Source of the DNA: Bog-532 sp963830385
GTDB lineage: Bacteria; Actinomycetota; Actinomycetes; Streptosporangiales; Streptosporangiaceae
Assembly (NCBI GenBank): GCA_963830385.1
Contig: CAWHMD010000008.1
Coordinates: forward strand, 1,025,105 to 1,089,104
DNA length: 64,000 bases
Reading direction: 5' to 3'
Below, one piece after another: positions 16,895 to 25,309 of the stretch. Position 1 is the stretch's first letter. Each line of letters starts with the position of its first letter. Position numbers and translations under genes: made by a program. Under the pieces are notes generated by a model. It searched no databases. It was not told where the DNA came from and was given only the letters and a program-made list of their open reading frames with translations.

Positions 16895-17994
16895 CCGAGA
16901 CGGCGACCGAGCCGGTCTCCCCCGATACCGCCGCGCCGGTCCTGGAGGCCCGCGACCTGACCAAGCACTTCCACGTGCGGCGGGGCCTGCGGGCGCGGTC
17001 CACCGTGCACGCGGTGGAGAACGTGTCGCTGACGCTGCCGCGCTCGTCGGTCACCGCGGTGGTGGGCGAGAGCGGCTCGGGCAAGTCGACGCTGGCGCGG
17101 ATGCTGGCCCGGATCATCACCCCCACCTCCGGCCAGCTGCTGCTGGACGGGCAGCAGATGCCGCTCGGGCAACGGCACCGGCAGGGGTACGCGAGCCGGG
17201 TGCAGCTGGTGCTGCAGGACCCGTTCGCGTCGCTCAACCCGGTGCACTCGATCCGCTATCACCTGGCCCGGCCGCTGAAGATCCACCACATGGCCGACGG
17301 CGACCTCGACGGCGCGATGGAGAGCCTGCTGCGCCGGGTCGCGCTGGACCCGCCGTCCCGGTTCATCGACAAGTACCCGCACGAGCTGTCCGGCGGCCAG
17401 CGGCAGCGGGTGGCCATCGCCCGCGCGCTGGCCGTGCAGCCGGACGTGCTGCTGGCCGACGAGCCGGTGTCGATGCTGGACGTGTCGATCCGGCTGGGGG
17501 TGCTCAACCTGCTGGCTGACCTGCGAGAGAAGTCCCAGCTGGCGATCTTGTACGTCACCCACGACATCGCGTCGGCCCGCTACCTGGCCGACAAGATCGT
17601 CGTCATGTACGCGGGCGAGCTGGTGGAGTCGGCACCAAGCGCTGAGCTGACCGACTCCCCGGCTCATCCGTACACGCAGCTGCTGCTGTCGGCAGCGCCG
17701 GACCCGGCCCGGCCCGAGCCGCCGTCGCTGGCCGGCCGGGGCTCGCCCCCGAGCCTGGTGGCACCGCCGTCCGGCTGCCGGTTCCACCCCCGGTGCCCGC
17801 ACGCGATGGCGGTGTGCCGGGAGCAGCGGCCGCCGAACGTGACCGTCGCGACCGGTCACACCGCGGCCTGCTGGCTGCACGTCAATGATCTGAGCGCCGC
17901 CCAGGCCAAGCCGCTCAAGACCCCGGCCAAGCCGTCTCCGGCGGCGGCCGAGATGCCACGATCCCGTACGGCCGAGCCATCCGAGGAGGGCTGA
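16891..17994 (+). CDS. DppF/OppF-type ABC importer ATPase
   Basis: 367 residues. Walker A GESGSGKST, signature LSGGQRQRVAIARALAVQP, Walker B VLLADEPVSMLD and switch VTHDIASARYL are complete, and the C-terminal C-x-HPRC-PHAMAVC motif matches the partner ATPase. It pairs with the DppD-like protein. About 190 bases without a gene follow before the binding protein, the largest gap in this operon, so a separate promoter or a processing site is possible there. Confidence 0.92.
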   Translation: MTETATEPVSPDTAAPVLEARDLTKHFHVRRGLRARSTVHAVENVSLTLPRSSVTAVVGESGSGKSTLARMLARIITPTSGQLLLDGQQMPLGQRHRQGYASRVQLVLQDPFASLNPVHSIRYHLARPLKIHHMADGDLDGAMESLLRRVALDPPSRFIDKYPHELSGGQRQRVAIARALAVQPDVLLADEPVSMLDVSIRLGVLNLLADLREKSQLAILYVTHDIASARYLADKIVVMYAGELVESAPSAELTDSPAHPYTQLLLSAAPDPARPEPPSLAGRGSPPSLVAPPSGCRFHPRCPHAMAVCREQRPPNVTVATGHTAACWLHVNDLSAAQAKPLKTPAKPSPAAAEMPRSRTAEPSEEG

Positions 17995-18181
17995 TGATTT
18001 GACGAGCCGAGTGATCGTCTAACCCGATCCTGCTTCCGCTCCGGGCTTCCGTCCGGGCGGCAGCCTCGGCGACCGGTCGTGCGCCCGGCCGGCCCGCACC
18101 GTAACACCTGGCGAAAGACCCCGACACGGTCAACAACGCTGGCCGGTGAAGAACCGGCCGGGCAACTTGGAGTTTAAGGCA

Positions 18182-19879
18182 ATGAGGCATAGATACCTGA
18201 AGGGCATCGCCGCGGCGATGGTCCTCGGCCTGGGGGTCGCGGCCTGCTCGAGCAGCGGGCACAGCGGCAAGTCCGGGTCCACGGGCAGCACCAAGACCAT
18301 ATCGATCACCGAAGAAGCGGTCACCGGCGTCACGTTCACCAAGAACTTCAACCCGTTCGACGTGAACTCGTTCGCCTCCCAGGTGGACGCCAAGTCGCTG
18401 CTGTTCGAGCCGCTGTTCGAGTTCGACGCGCTCAAGCCCGGGGTCATCCACCCCGAGCTCGGCACCAAGTACGCCTGGTCCAACGGCGGCAAGACGCTCA
18501 CCGTCACGCTGCGTCAGGGCGTCAAGTTCAGCGACGGCCAGCCGTTCACCAGCGCCGACGCCGCCTTCACGTTCAACACGATCAAGTCCAACGCGGCCGC
18601 CAACTACAGCGGCCTGCCCACGATCACCAGCGTCTCGGCGCCGGACGCCAGCACGCTGGTGCTGAACTTCCAGGCGGCCCAGTACGCGAACCTGTTCTCG
18701 ATCCTGGGCAACACGTTCATGGTGCCCAAGCACACGTTCTCCTCGCTCAGCAATGTGGCCACGGCGGCGGTGGCCAACCCGGTCGGCACCGGGCCGTACG
18801 TGCTGAAGTCGTTCACCACCCAGCAGGTCACGTTCGTCTCCAACCCCAAGTGGTGGGGCGGCAAGCCCGCGATCAACCAGGTCAACATCCCCTACTACTC
18901 GGGTAACCAGGCGGCCACCACCGCGCTGGCGGCGGGCCAGCTGGACTGGGCGGGCAACGAGATCCCGAACCTGAAGCAGCTGTACACGAGCAAGGACCCG
19001 ACCCACAACCACTACTGGTTCCCCGGCGGCAACACGGTCACGCTGTGGATCAACGTGGCCAAGGGCGGCCCGCTGGCCGACCCCAAGGTGCGCCAGGCGA
19101 TCAGCGCCGGCGTCAACCGCCAGGAGCTGTCGGTCAAGGGCGAGTACGGCTACGAGGCTCCGGCCACGTCCACCAGCGGCCTGATCCTGCCCGCGCAGCA
19201 GCAGTTCCAGGACCCGAGCCTGGCCAACGACCTGTCCCCCACGGCCAACAAGTCCAAGGTCGACTCGATCCTGACCGCGGACGGGTACAAGAAGGACAGC
19301 AAGGGCTTCTACGCCAAGGACGGCAAGGAGATCTCGTTCGCGGTCGAGGACCCGACCGCGTTCACCGACTACTACGCGGACGCCCAGCTGCTCGTGGGTG
19401 AGATGAAGGCGGTCGGAATCAACGCCACCGTGGACGGCGTGGCCGCGCCCTCGTGGTTCACCGACGTCCAGGACGGCAACTTCCAGACCGCGGTGCACTG
19501 GGGCGGCGGCGCGGGTGGCACGTCCAACCCGTACCCGTTCGGCCAGTTCCAGTACTGGATGGACAACACGCTGACGGCCAAGGTGGGCGCCAGCGCGGCT
19601 TCCAACTACGGCCGTTACAGCAACAACCAGGCCCAGGCGGCGATCACCGCGTTCGAGAACACCAACGACGCGACCGCCCAGCAGAAGCAGCTGAACATCC
19701 TGGAGAACCTGGAGTCGACCGAGATGCCGACGATCCCGCTGATGTACGGCGCGGACTGGAACGAGTACAGCACGGCCAGGATCTCCGGCTGGCCCACCCA
19801 GTCCAACCCCTACATGGACCCGGCGCCGGACGACCCGGAGGTCGGTTACATCCTGACGCACCTGCAGCCCGCGTCCTGA
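18182..19879 (+). CDS. Family-5 extracellular solute-binding lipoprotein
   Basis: 565 residues. The lipoprotein signal MRHRYLKGIAAAMVLGLGVA ends in a lipobox with Cys 22. The mature part matches the DppA/OppA fold: KYAWSNGGKTLTVTLRQGVK, FSDGQPFTSADAAFTF and GTGPYVLKSF. ATG 18182 is preferred over a GTG at 18146 because it gives a proper signal and has GGAG and AAGG just upstream. Family-5 proteins bind peptides or, in several bacteria, cello- and xylo-oligosaccharides; the adjacent GH3 enzyme favours the latter here. Confidence 0.92.
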   Translation: MRHRYLKGIAAAMVLGLGVAACSSSGHSGKSGSTGSTKTISITEEAVTGVTFTKNFNPFDVNSFASQVDAKSLLFEPLFEFDALKPGVIHPELGTKYAWSNGGKTLTVTLRQGVKFSDGQPFTSADAAFTFNTIKSNAAANYSGLPTITSVSAPDASTLVLNFQAAQYANLFSILGNTFMVPKHTFSSLSNVATAAVANPVGTGPYVLKSFTTQQVTFVSNPKWWGGKPAINQVNIPYYSGNQAATTALAAGQLDWAGNEIPNLKQLYTSKDPTHNHYWFPGGNTVTLWINVAKGGPLADPKVRQAISAGVNRQELSVKGEYGYEAPATSTSGLILPAQQQFQDPSLANDLSPTANKSKVDSILTADGYKKDSKGFYAKDGKEISFAVEDPTAFTDYYADAQLLVGEMKAVGINATVDGVAAPSWFTDVQDGNFQTAVHWGGGAGGTSNPYPFGQFQYWMDNTLTAKVGASAASNYGRYSNNQAQAAITAFENTNDATAQQKQLNILENLESTEMPTIPLMYGADWNEYSTARISGWPTQSNPYMDPAPDDPEVGYILTHLQPAS

Positions 19880-19880
19880 G

Positions 19881-22385
19881 TTGAAGAACAGTTACGACGA
19901 GCGGGCTCCGCGTCTCGGCGCGGGGCCCGCCCCGTCTCTCCCAGGGCTGGCGGCGCTGACGCTGGCGGAGAAGATCCGCCTGCTGACCGGGGCCGACAAC
20001 TGGCGCACGGTGGCCGACGACGCGCTCGGCCTGCGCCCGCTGGCCATGTCGGACGGCCCGGCCGGGGTCCGCGGCATCGTGATGGACGAGCGGGCGCCGT
20101 CGTCCAGCCTGCCCTGCCCGTCGGCGCTGGGCGCCACCTGGGACCCCGCCCTGGTGGCGGAGGTCGGGGCGGCGCTCGGGGCCGAGGCCCGGGGCAAGGA
20201 CCTCGACATCGTGCTCGCGCCGACCGTGCACCTGATGCGCACCCCGCTCGGCGGCCGCGGGTTCGAGTGCTTCTCCGAGGACCCGGTGCTCACCGCCGGG
20301 ATCGCCGCCGCCTACGTGCGGGGCGTGCAGGGCGCCGGGGTGGCCTGCGCGATCAAGCACTACCTGTGCAACGAGTCGGAGACGGAGCGCTGGACCTACG
20401 ACGTCCGGGTCGGGCCTGATGTGCTGCGCGAGCTGTACCTGGTGCCGTTCGAGACCTGCGTCCGGGACGCCGGCGTGGCGGTGGTGATGGCCGGCTACAA
20501 CTCGGTGAACGGCGCCTCCATGACCGAGAACGAGGCGCTGATCCAGCGCGTGCTCAAGGACGAGTGGGGGTTCGCGGGCGCGGTGCTCTCGGACTGGCAC
20601 GCGGCCCGCAGCACCGAGGCCACCGCGCTGGCCGGCCTCGACCTGGCCATGCCGGGGCCGGACGGCCCGTGGGGCGAGAAGCTGGCCGCCGCGGTGCGAG
20701 CCGGCCGGGTGCCCGAAGAACTCATCGACGACAAGGTGCGGCGGCTGCTGCACGTGGCCGGGCAGGTCGGGGCGCCGGCCAGCGGAGCCGGCGGCCTACG
20801 GGCCGACCCGGGGCTGCTGCGGCGGGCGGCGGCGGCCGCGTTCACGCTGCTGCGCAACCCGGGCGGGGCGCTGCCGCTGGAGACGTCCGGGCCGGAGGCG
20901 GTCCGGCGGGTGGCGCTGATCGGGCCGAACGCGGTGCAGCCGGTCACCCAGGGCGGCGGCAGCGCCGCGGTGCCGCAGGCCGGGGTGGCCACCCCGGCCG
21001 ACGCGCTCGCGGCCGCGCTGGCCGGGTCGGCCGAGCTGGTCGTCGAGCCGGGCTGCATCACCTGGGAGGCCGTGCCCCAGCCGGAACCGTCGGCGCTGAC
21101 CGACCCGGAGACCGGGGAGGGCGGCACCCGGGTGGAGTTCCGGGCCGCGGACGGCGGGTTGCTGGGGGCCGAGCACCGGACCGCCACCATGTTCACCTGG
21201 TGGGAAGGGCTGCCGGAGGGCGTGGGCTGGGGCGGCCAGGGCCGGATCGTGCTGCGGACCCGGTTCCGGGCCGCACACGACGGCCCGCACCTGATCGGTG
21301 CGGGCGGGGTCGGGCAGCTCACGCTGAGCGTCGGCGGCCAGGTCCGCGCGCAGGGCCGGACCCCGGTCCCGGCCGATCCGGTCGAGGCGATGGTCCGGCC
21401 GGGCGAGATCCGCGCCACCGTGGCCCTGCGGGCCGGTCAGGACGCCGAGCTCGAGGTCGTGCTGCTGCCGGAGAACTGGAAGCAGGGCCCGATCTCGATC
21501 CGGCTCGGGGTGGTGCCCGCTCCCGACGAGGACGCGCTGCTGGAGGCGGCGGTACGGGCGGCCACCGGCGCCGACGCCGCAGTGGTCGTCGTCGGGTCCG
21601 GTCCGGCGTCCGAGAGTGAGGGCTTCGACCGGCCGGGCCTGGCCCTGGCCGGGCGGCAGGACGAGCTCGTCCGCCGGGTCGCGGCCGTCAACGGCCGGAC
21701 GATCGTCGTGGTCAACGCGGGCATGCCGGTGCTGATGCCGTGGGCCGGCGAGGTGGCCGCGGTCGGCTACGCCTGGCTGCCGGGGCAGGCCATGGGCGCC
21801 GCGCTGGCCGACGTGCTGCTGGGCCGGGCCGAGCCCGGCGGCCGGCTGCCGGTCACGATGCCGGCCGCCGAGGCCGACTGCCCGGTGCTGCAGGCCCGTC
21901 CCGACGACGGCGTGCTCAGCTACGACGAGGGCCTGCTGATCGGGTACCGGGGCTTCGACCGGGCCGGGACCGAGCCGCAGTTCCCGTTCGGGCACGGCCT
22001 CGGGTACACCAGCTGGGCGCTGGAAGCGCTGCGGGTGGACGAGGCGGCCAGCGCGAAGGCCGGAGCCGACCTGGCGGTGACGGTGGTGGCGCGGAACACC
22101 GGGTCCCGGCCCGGGCGGGACGTGGTGCAGGTGTACGTCGCTCCCCCGCCCGGTGGCGACCCCGGCCGTCCGGTGCGCACGCTGGCAGGGTTCGCGTCGG
22201 TGACGGCGGCACCGGGTGAGGCTGCGGAGCTGCGGATACCCGTGCCAGCCCGGGCGTTCCAGCGATGGGACGAGGCGTCGGGAGGCTGGGTCTGCCCGCC
22301 CGGTGAGTACACCGTCGCGGCCGGGCACTCCTCGCGGGATCTGCCTCTTTCGGTACGGGTGATGCGGTCTCAGTTGGGACTGTAG
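19881..22385 (+). CDS. GH3 beta-glycosidase with PA14 insertion
   Basis: 834 residues. The GH3 N-terminal barrel includes AMSDGPAGVRG, KHYLCNESETER and VLSDWHAA with the nucleophile Asp at about 238. The second domain contains the ASESEGFDRPGL region expected to supply the acid/base Glu. A PA14-type module (about residues 420-530, FRAAHDGPHLIGAGGVGQLT) and a C-terminal fibronectin-III-like domain complete the usual architecture of beta-glucosidases. No signal peptide is seen, so it should act in the cytosol on imported glycosides. The start is TTG 19881, immediately after the binding-protein stop. The 3' end overlaps the convergent LON-domain gene by 16 bases. Confidence 0.92.
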   Translation: MKNSYDERAPRLGAGPAPSLPGLAALTLAEKIRLLTGADNWRTVADDALGLRPLAMSDGPAGVRGIVMDERAPSSSLPCPSALGATWDPALVAEVGAALGAEARGKDLDIVLAPTVHLMRTPLGGRGFECFSEDPVLTAGIAAAYVRGVQGAGVACAIKHYLCNESETERWTYDVRVGPDVLRELYLVPFETCVRDAGVAVVMAGYNSVNGASMTENEALIQRVLKDEWGFAGAVLSDWHAARSTEATALAGLDLAMPGPDGPWGEKLAAAVRAGRVPEELIDDKVRRLLHVAGQVGAPASGAGGLRADPGLLRRAAAAAFTLLRNPGGALPLETSGPEAVRRVALIGPNAVQPVTQGGGSAAVPQAGVATPADALAAALAGSAELVVEPGCITWEAVPQPEPSALTDPETGEGGTRVEFRAADGGLLGAEHRTATMFTWWEGLPEGVGWGGQGRIVLRTRFRAAHDGPHLIGAGGVGQLTLSVGGQVRAQGRTPVPADPVEAMVRPGEIRATVALRAGQDAELEVVLLPENWKQGPISIRLGVVPAPDEDALLEAAVRAATGADAAVVVVGSGPASESEGFDRPGLALAGRQDELVRRVAAVNGRTIVVVNAGMPVLMPWAGEVAAVGYAWLPGQAMGAALADVLLGRAEPGGRLPVTMPAAEADCPVLQARPDDGVLSYDEGLLIGYRGFDRAGTEPQFPFGHGLGYTSWALEALRVDEAASAKAGADLAVTVVARNTGSRPGRDVVQVYVAPPPGGDPGRPVRTLAGFASVTAAPGEAAELRIPVPARAFQRWDEASGGWVCPPGEYTVAAGHSSRDLPLSVRVMRSQLGL

Positions 22386-23038
22386 GGGGCGTAGCGCAGG
22401 TCGGGCGCGGGGCGGGCGGTGAGCGTCTGCAGCATCGTGGTCTCGCGGGCGAGCATGGCCCGCTCCGCGGTCAGGCGGCTGAGCGAGTCCGGCTCGGCCA
22501 GCAGCGACTGCCGGTCCGGCAGGTCGATGATCATCGCCGCCGCCACCAGGTAGGACAGCAGGACCGGCTCCTCGGGCACTTCGGGCACGCTGACCTCGGC
22601 CAGGCCGCGGGCGCTGAGCACGTCCAGGTAGCCCTGGAAGGCCTCGGCGACCAGGTGCGCGGCCCGGCCGGCGGCGGCCGAGTCGCCCTCGTCCTCGGCC
22701 AGGAACGCGACGTCGCCCTGCAGGTAGGGGCGGGACTCGTCCATGGCCTCGAGCCGGAACCGCTGGCTGCCGACGGTGACGACCTCGTAGCCGCCCTGCT
22801 CGTTCTGCTCGGCCTCGCGCACGGTCGCGGCGCAGCCGACCTCGTGCAGGGCGGAGACGCCTTCGATACCGGTCTCGCGGCCCTTCTTGATCGCGATGAC
22901 GCCGAACTGGCGCGGCTCGGGGCCGCCCAGCAGGTCCCGCATCAGTTCCTTGTACCGGTCCTCGAAGATGTGCAGCGGCAGCAGCATGCCGGGGAACAAG
23001 ACGGTGCCGAGCGGGAAAAGCGGCAGCCTATCGGTCAT
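22370..23038 (-). CDS. LON substrate-binding domain protein
   Basis: 222 residues from ATG 23038: LPLFPLGTVLFPGMLLPLHI followed by FEDRYKELMRDL is the N-terminal LON domain, without ATPase or protease parts. Such stand-alone proteins are common in actinobacteria and have no settled role, although a function in protein quality control is often proposed. It is convergent with the GH3 gene and divergent from the transglutaminase-like gene, which starts 98 bases away. Confidence 0.88.
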   Translation of the reverse strand: MTDRLPLFPLGTVLFPGMLLPLHIFEDRYKELMRDLLGGPEPRQFGVIAIKKGRETGIEGVSALHEVGCAATVREAEQNEQGGYEVVTVGSQRFRLEAMDESRPYLQGDVAFLAEDEGDSAAAGRAAHLVAEAFQGYLDVLSARGLAEVSVPEVPEEPVLLSYLVAAAMIIDLPDRQSLLAEPDSLSRLTAERAMLARETTMLQTLTARPAPDLRYAPYSPN

Positions 23039-23136
23039 GTCGTGACCATATGCCGATTGCGCTGGGCCGGCTACATCTGGGTAGAGCGGCTTTACCCGGA
23101 AATCACCCGGAAACATCTGGCGACAAGGATGGAACC

Positions 23137-23952
23137 GTGCAAACACGGCAAGTCAGGATCGGGTGCGGTTTCACCTACGTGGCGGAGATCGAGACGCCGG
23201 TGGTGTTCCACATCCAGCCGCGCCCGGCGGCGCAGATCGCACTGGCCGGGGCCCAGCTGGAGGCCGGCCCGTCGATGGCCCTGCACTCCTACACCGACCT
23301 GTACGGCAATCCGTGCGTGCGGGCGGTCCTGCCGGCCGGGCGGTCGGTGGTCCGCTACGGCGCGGTGGCCACCGTCCCCGACGCGGCCGAGGACGCCGAC
23401 GAGGACGCGCCCGAGCAGACGCCGGCGACCCTGCCGGATGACACCCTGCTGTACACGCTGCCCAGCCGGTTCTGCCTGCCCGACCTGCTCGGCAACGAGG
23501 CGTGGTCGCGGTTCGGCGGCCTGGCGCCGGGTTACCGCCGGGTCCAGGCCATCTGCGACTACGTGCACGACCACCTGACCTTCGCCTACGGCAGCACCAC
23601 GGCGACCTCGACCGCCGCCGACGTGTTCGAGTCCGGGCGCGGGGTGTGCCGGGACTTCACCCACCTGGCCATCTCGTTCTGCCGGGCGCTGAACATCCCG
23701 GCCCGCTACGTGTTCGGCTACCTGCCGGACATGGACGTGCCGCCGGACCCGGCCCCGATGGACTTCGCGGCCTGGATGGAGGTGTGGCTGGGCGACCGGT
23801 GGTGGACGTTCGACCCGCGGAACAACATCCGGCGCAAGGGCCGCATCGTGATCGGCCGCGGCCGGGACGCCTCCGACGTGGCCATGGCCACCACGTTCGG
23901 CGGGCCGCTGCTGGAGCAGATGCTGGTCCAGGCCGAGGAGGACGCGGTCTAA
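23137..23952 (+). CDS. Transglutaminase-like protein
   Basis: 271 residues from GTG 23137 with AAGGATGGA before it. The N-terminal beta domain precedes a transglutaminase core: DVFESGRGVCRDFTHLAISF with the catalytic Cys, and WWTFDPRNN with the Asp. Where most relatives have a His in a DFHAW context, this protein reads MDFAAWMEVWLGDRW, so the catalytic His appears replaced by Ala. It may be a non-catalytic or differently configured member. The stop overlaps the remains of a K+ channel gene on the opposite strand. Confidence 0.82.
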   Translation: MQTRQVRIGCGFTYVAEIETPVVFHIQPRPAAQIALAGAQLEAGPSMALHSYTDLYGNPCVRAVLPAGRSVVRYGAVATVPDAAEDADEDAPEQTPATLPDDTLLYTLPSRFCLPDLLGNEAWSRFGGLAPGYRRVQAICDYVHDHLTFAYGSTTATSTAADVFESGRGVCRDFTHLAISFCRALNIPARYVFGYLPDMDVPPDPAPMDFAAWMEVWLGDRWWTFDPRNNIRRKGRIVIGRGRDASDVAMATTFGGPLLEQMLVQAEEDAV

Positions 23953-24875
23953 GTGAGGCGGGGCGGGTGCTCCAGCATCTCGCCGGCCGCCCGGCGGATG
24001 GCCAGCACCCGGGTGCGGGCCGACAGCTCACCCATGGCCAGCCCGTTCAGGCCGCCGCTGGCGCTGACCGTCAGCCGGGCCACCAGCAGCGGCTGGTCGT
24101 CGGCGTAGAACGTGCTCAGCACGTCTGGTCGCGGACGGCCAGGCCGGTCTCCAGGTTGGCCAGGTCGTCGCTGGCCACCACCACCGGCACGCGCAGGGCG
24201 CGGAGCTGGCTGAGGCGGCGGTTGCCCTCGTTCTTGTCCACCGCCACCACGTCCCGGCCGGCGCTGACCAGCGTCTGGATGACCTGGGTGCCGACCGTGC
24301 CGAGGCCGATCACGATCACGTGGCCGGACAGCCCGGTGATCCGCTGGCGGCCGAGCGACTCCTCGATCCGGCGGCTGACGATCATGTTGGTCAGCATCGC
24401 GAAGAACACGGCCACGAACGTCGCGCCCAGCAGCATGAGGCCGATCGCCCCGGCCATCAGCCACGGGTCCTGGCCGCGGAAGCTGAAGTCGCCGTACCCG
24501 ACGGTGGTGACGGTCTCGACCGCGAAGTAGCCGGCCGACAGCAGCGAGATGTGCCGGGGTTGGCCGGACGGGGAGGGCAGCCAGTAGACCGCGTGCAGGA
24601 TCAGCGTGGCCCCGACCAGCACCAGGATCAGCGCGGCGAGAGCGGTCGCCATCCGCCAGTCCGCGGCCGCCCGCAGCAGTGAGAGGGTCACCAGCCGGAT
24701 CCGGTGGCCGAGGCCGCGCTGACGGCGGTCCCGGGCCCGCCGCAGCTGGCCGCCGATCCCGGCCGCCCGCAGCTCGTCCGGGGTGCCGAACACGGTGACC
24801 CGGTCCCCCCTGGCTGACCCGGTAGTCGCGCCCGGGGCAGACCGCCGGGTCGCCCTGGGCGGGCAGCACGGTGAG
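23949..24875 (-). pseudogene. Potassium channel with RCK/TrkA-N domain, decayed
   Basis: The middle reads as a two-helix K+ channel with selectivity filter TTVGYGDFSF, flanked by ADWRMATALAALILVLVGAT and AGAIGLMLLGATFVAVFFAM, then a Rossmann RCK domain GHVIVIGLGTVGTQVIQTLV. Three defects are visible. The first RCK domain usual in this family is missing upstream. A one-base shift lies at a six-C run (24805-24810). After ETGLAVRDQ the frame breaks near 24120 and jumps to a TrkA-C-like tail (QPLLVARLTVSASGG), with part of the RCK domain lost. The intact stretch at 24116-24913 could still be translated as a short product. Confidence 0.75.
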
Positions 24876-24919
24876 CGTTTACCCTCGCGTCGACCCGGCC
24901 GGCCGGGCACCATGGGCAG

Positions 24920-25309
24920 ATGACAGACCGGGCGGCGGTCAGCCGGTGGCTGGCCGGATACGAGGCCGCGTGGCGGGCGCCGGGCACCGAACGGCTGGCC
25001 GGGCTGTTCACCGGGGACGTCACCTATCGCCAGTCCCCGTACGAAGAACCGGTCATCGGCCTGGCGGCCGTCGGCCGGATGTGGGACGAGGAACGGGCCG
25101 GCCCGGATGAGGTGTTCACCCTGGCTACCGAGATCCTGGCCGTGGACGGGCCCACGGCCGTGGTGCGGGCCGAGGTCTGTTACACCGGCCCGGTCCAGCA
25201 GGAGTATCGCGACCTGTGGGTCACGCGCATCGGTGCCGACGGGCTGTGCAGCTGGTTCGAGGAGTGGCCGTACTGGCCTGGCCGGCCCTACGCACTCGGG
25301 GACACCTAG
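24920..25309 (+). CDS. NTF2/SnoaL-like fold protein
   Basis: 129 residues: WLAGYEAAWRAPGTERLAGL, FTGDVTYRQSPYEEPVIGLA and GLCSWFEEWPYWPGRP fit the cone-shaped NTF2-like fold. Many actinobacterial proteins of this type have no known ligand; some are isomerases or cyclases. ATG 24920 follows a GGGCAG-type weak site. It is divergent from the K+ channel remnant and ends next to the convergent phospholipase D-like gene. Confidence 0.75.
   Translation: MTDRAAVSRWLAGYEAAWRAPGTERLAGLFTGDVTYRQSPYEEPVIGLAAVGRMWDEERAGPDEVFTLATEILAVDGPTAVVRAEVCYTGPVQQEYRDLWVTRIGADGLCSWFEEWPYWPGRPYALGDT

Noticed and set aside
18000..18181. Riboswitch or second LacI operator before the binding-protein gene
   Set aside because: I looked for a repeat of the CGGTAAGCGCTTACCG palindrome and for conserved leader structure and saw neither.
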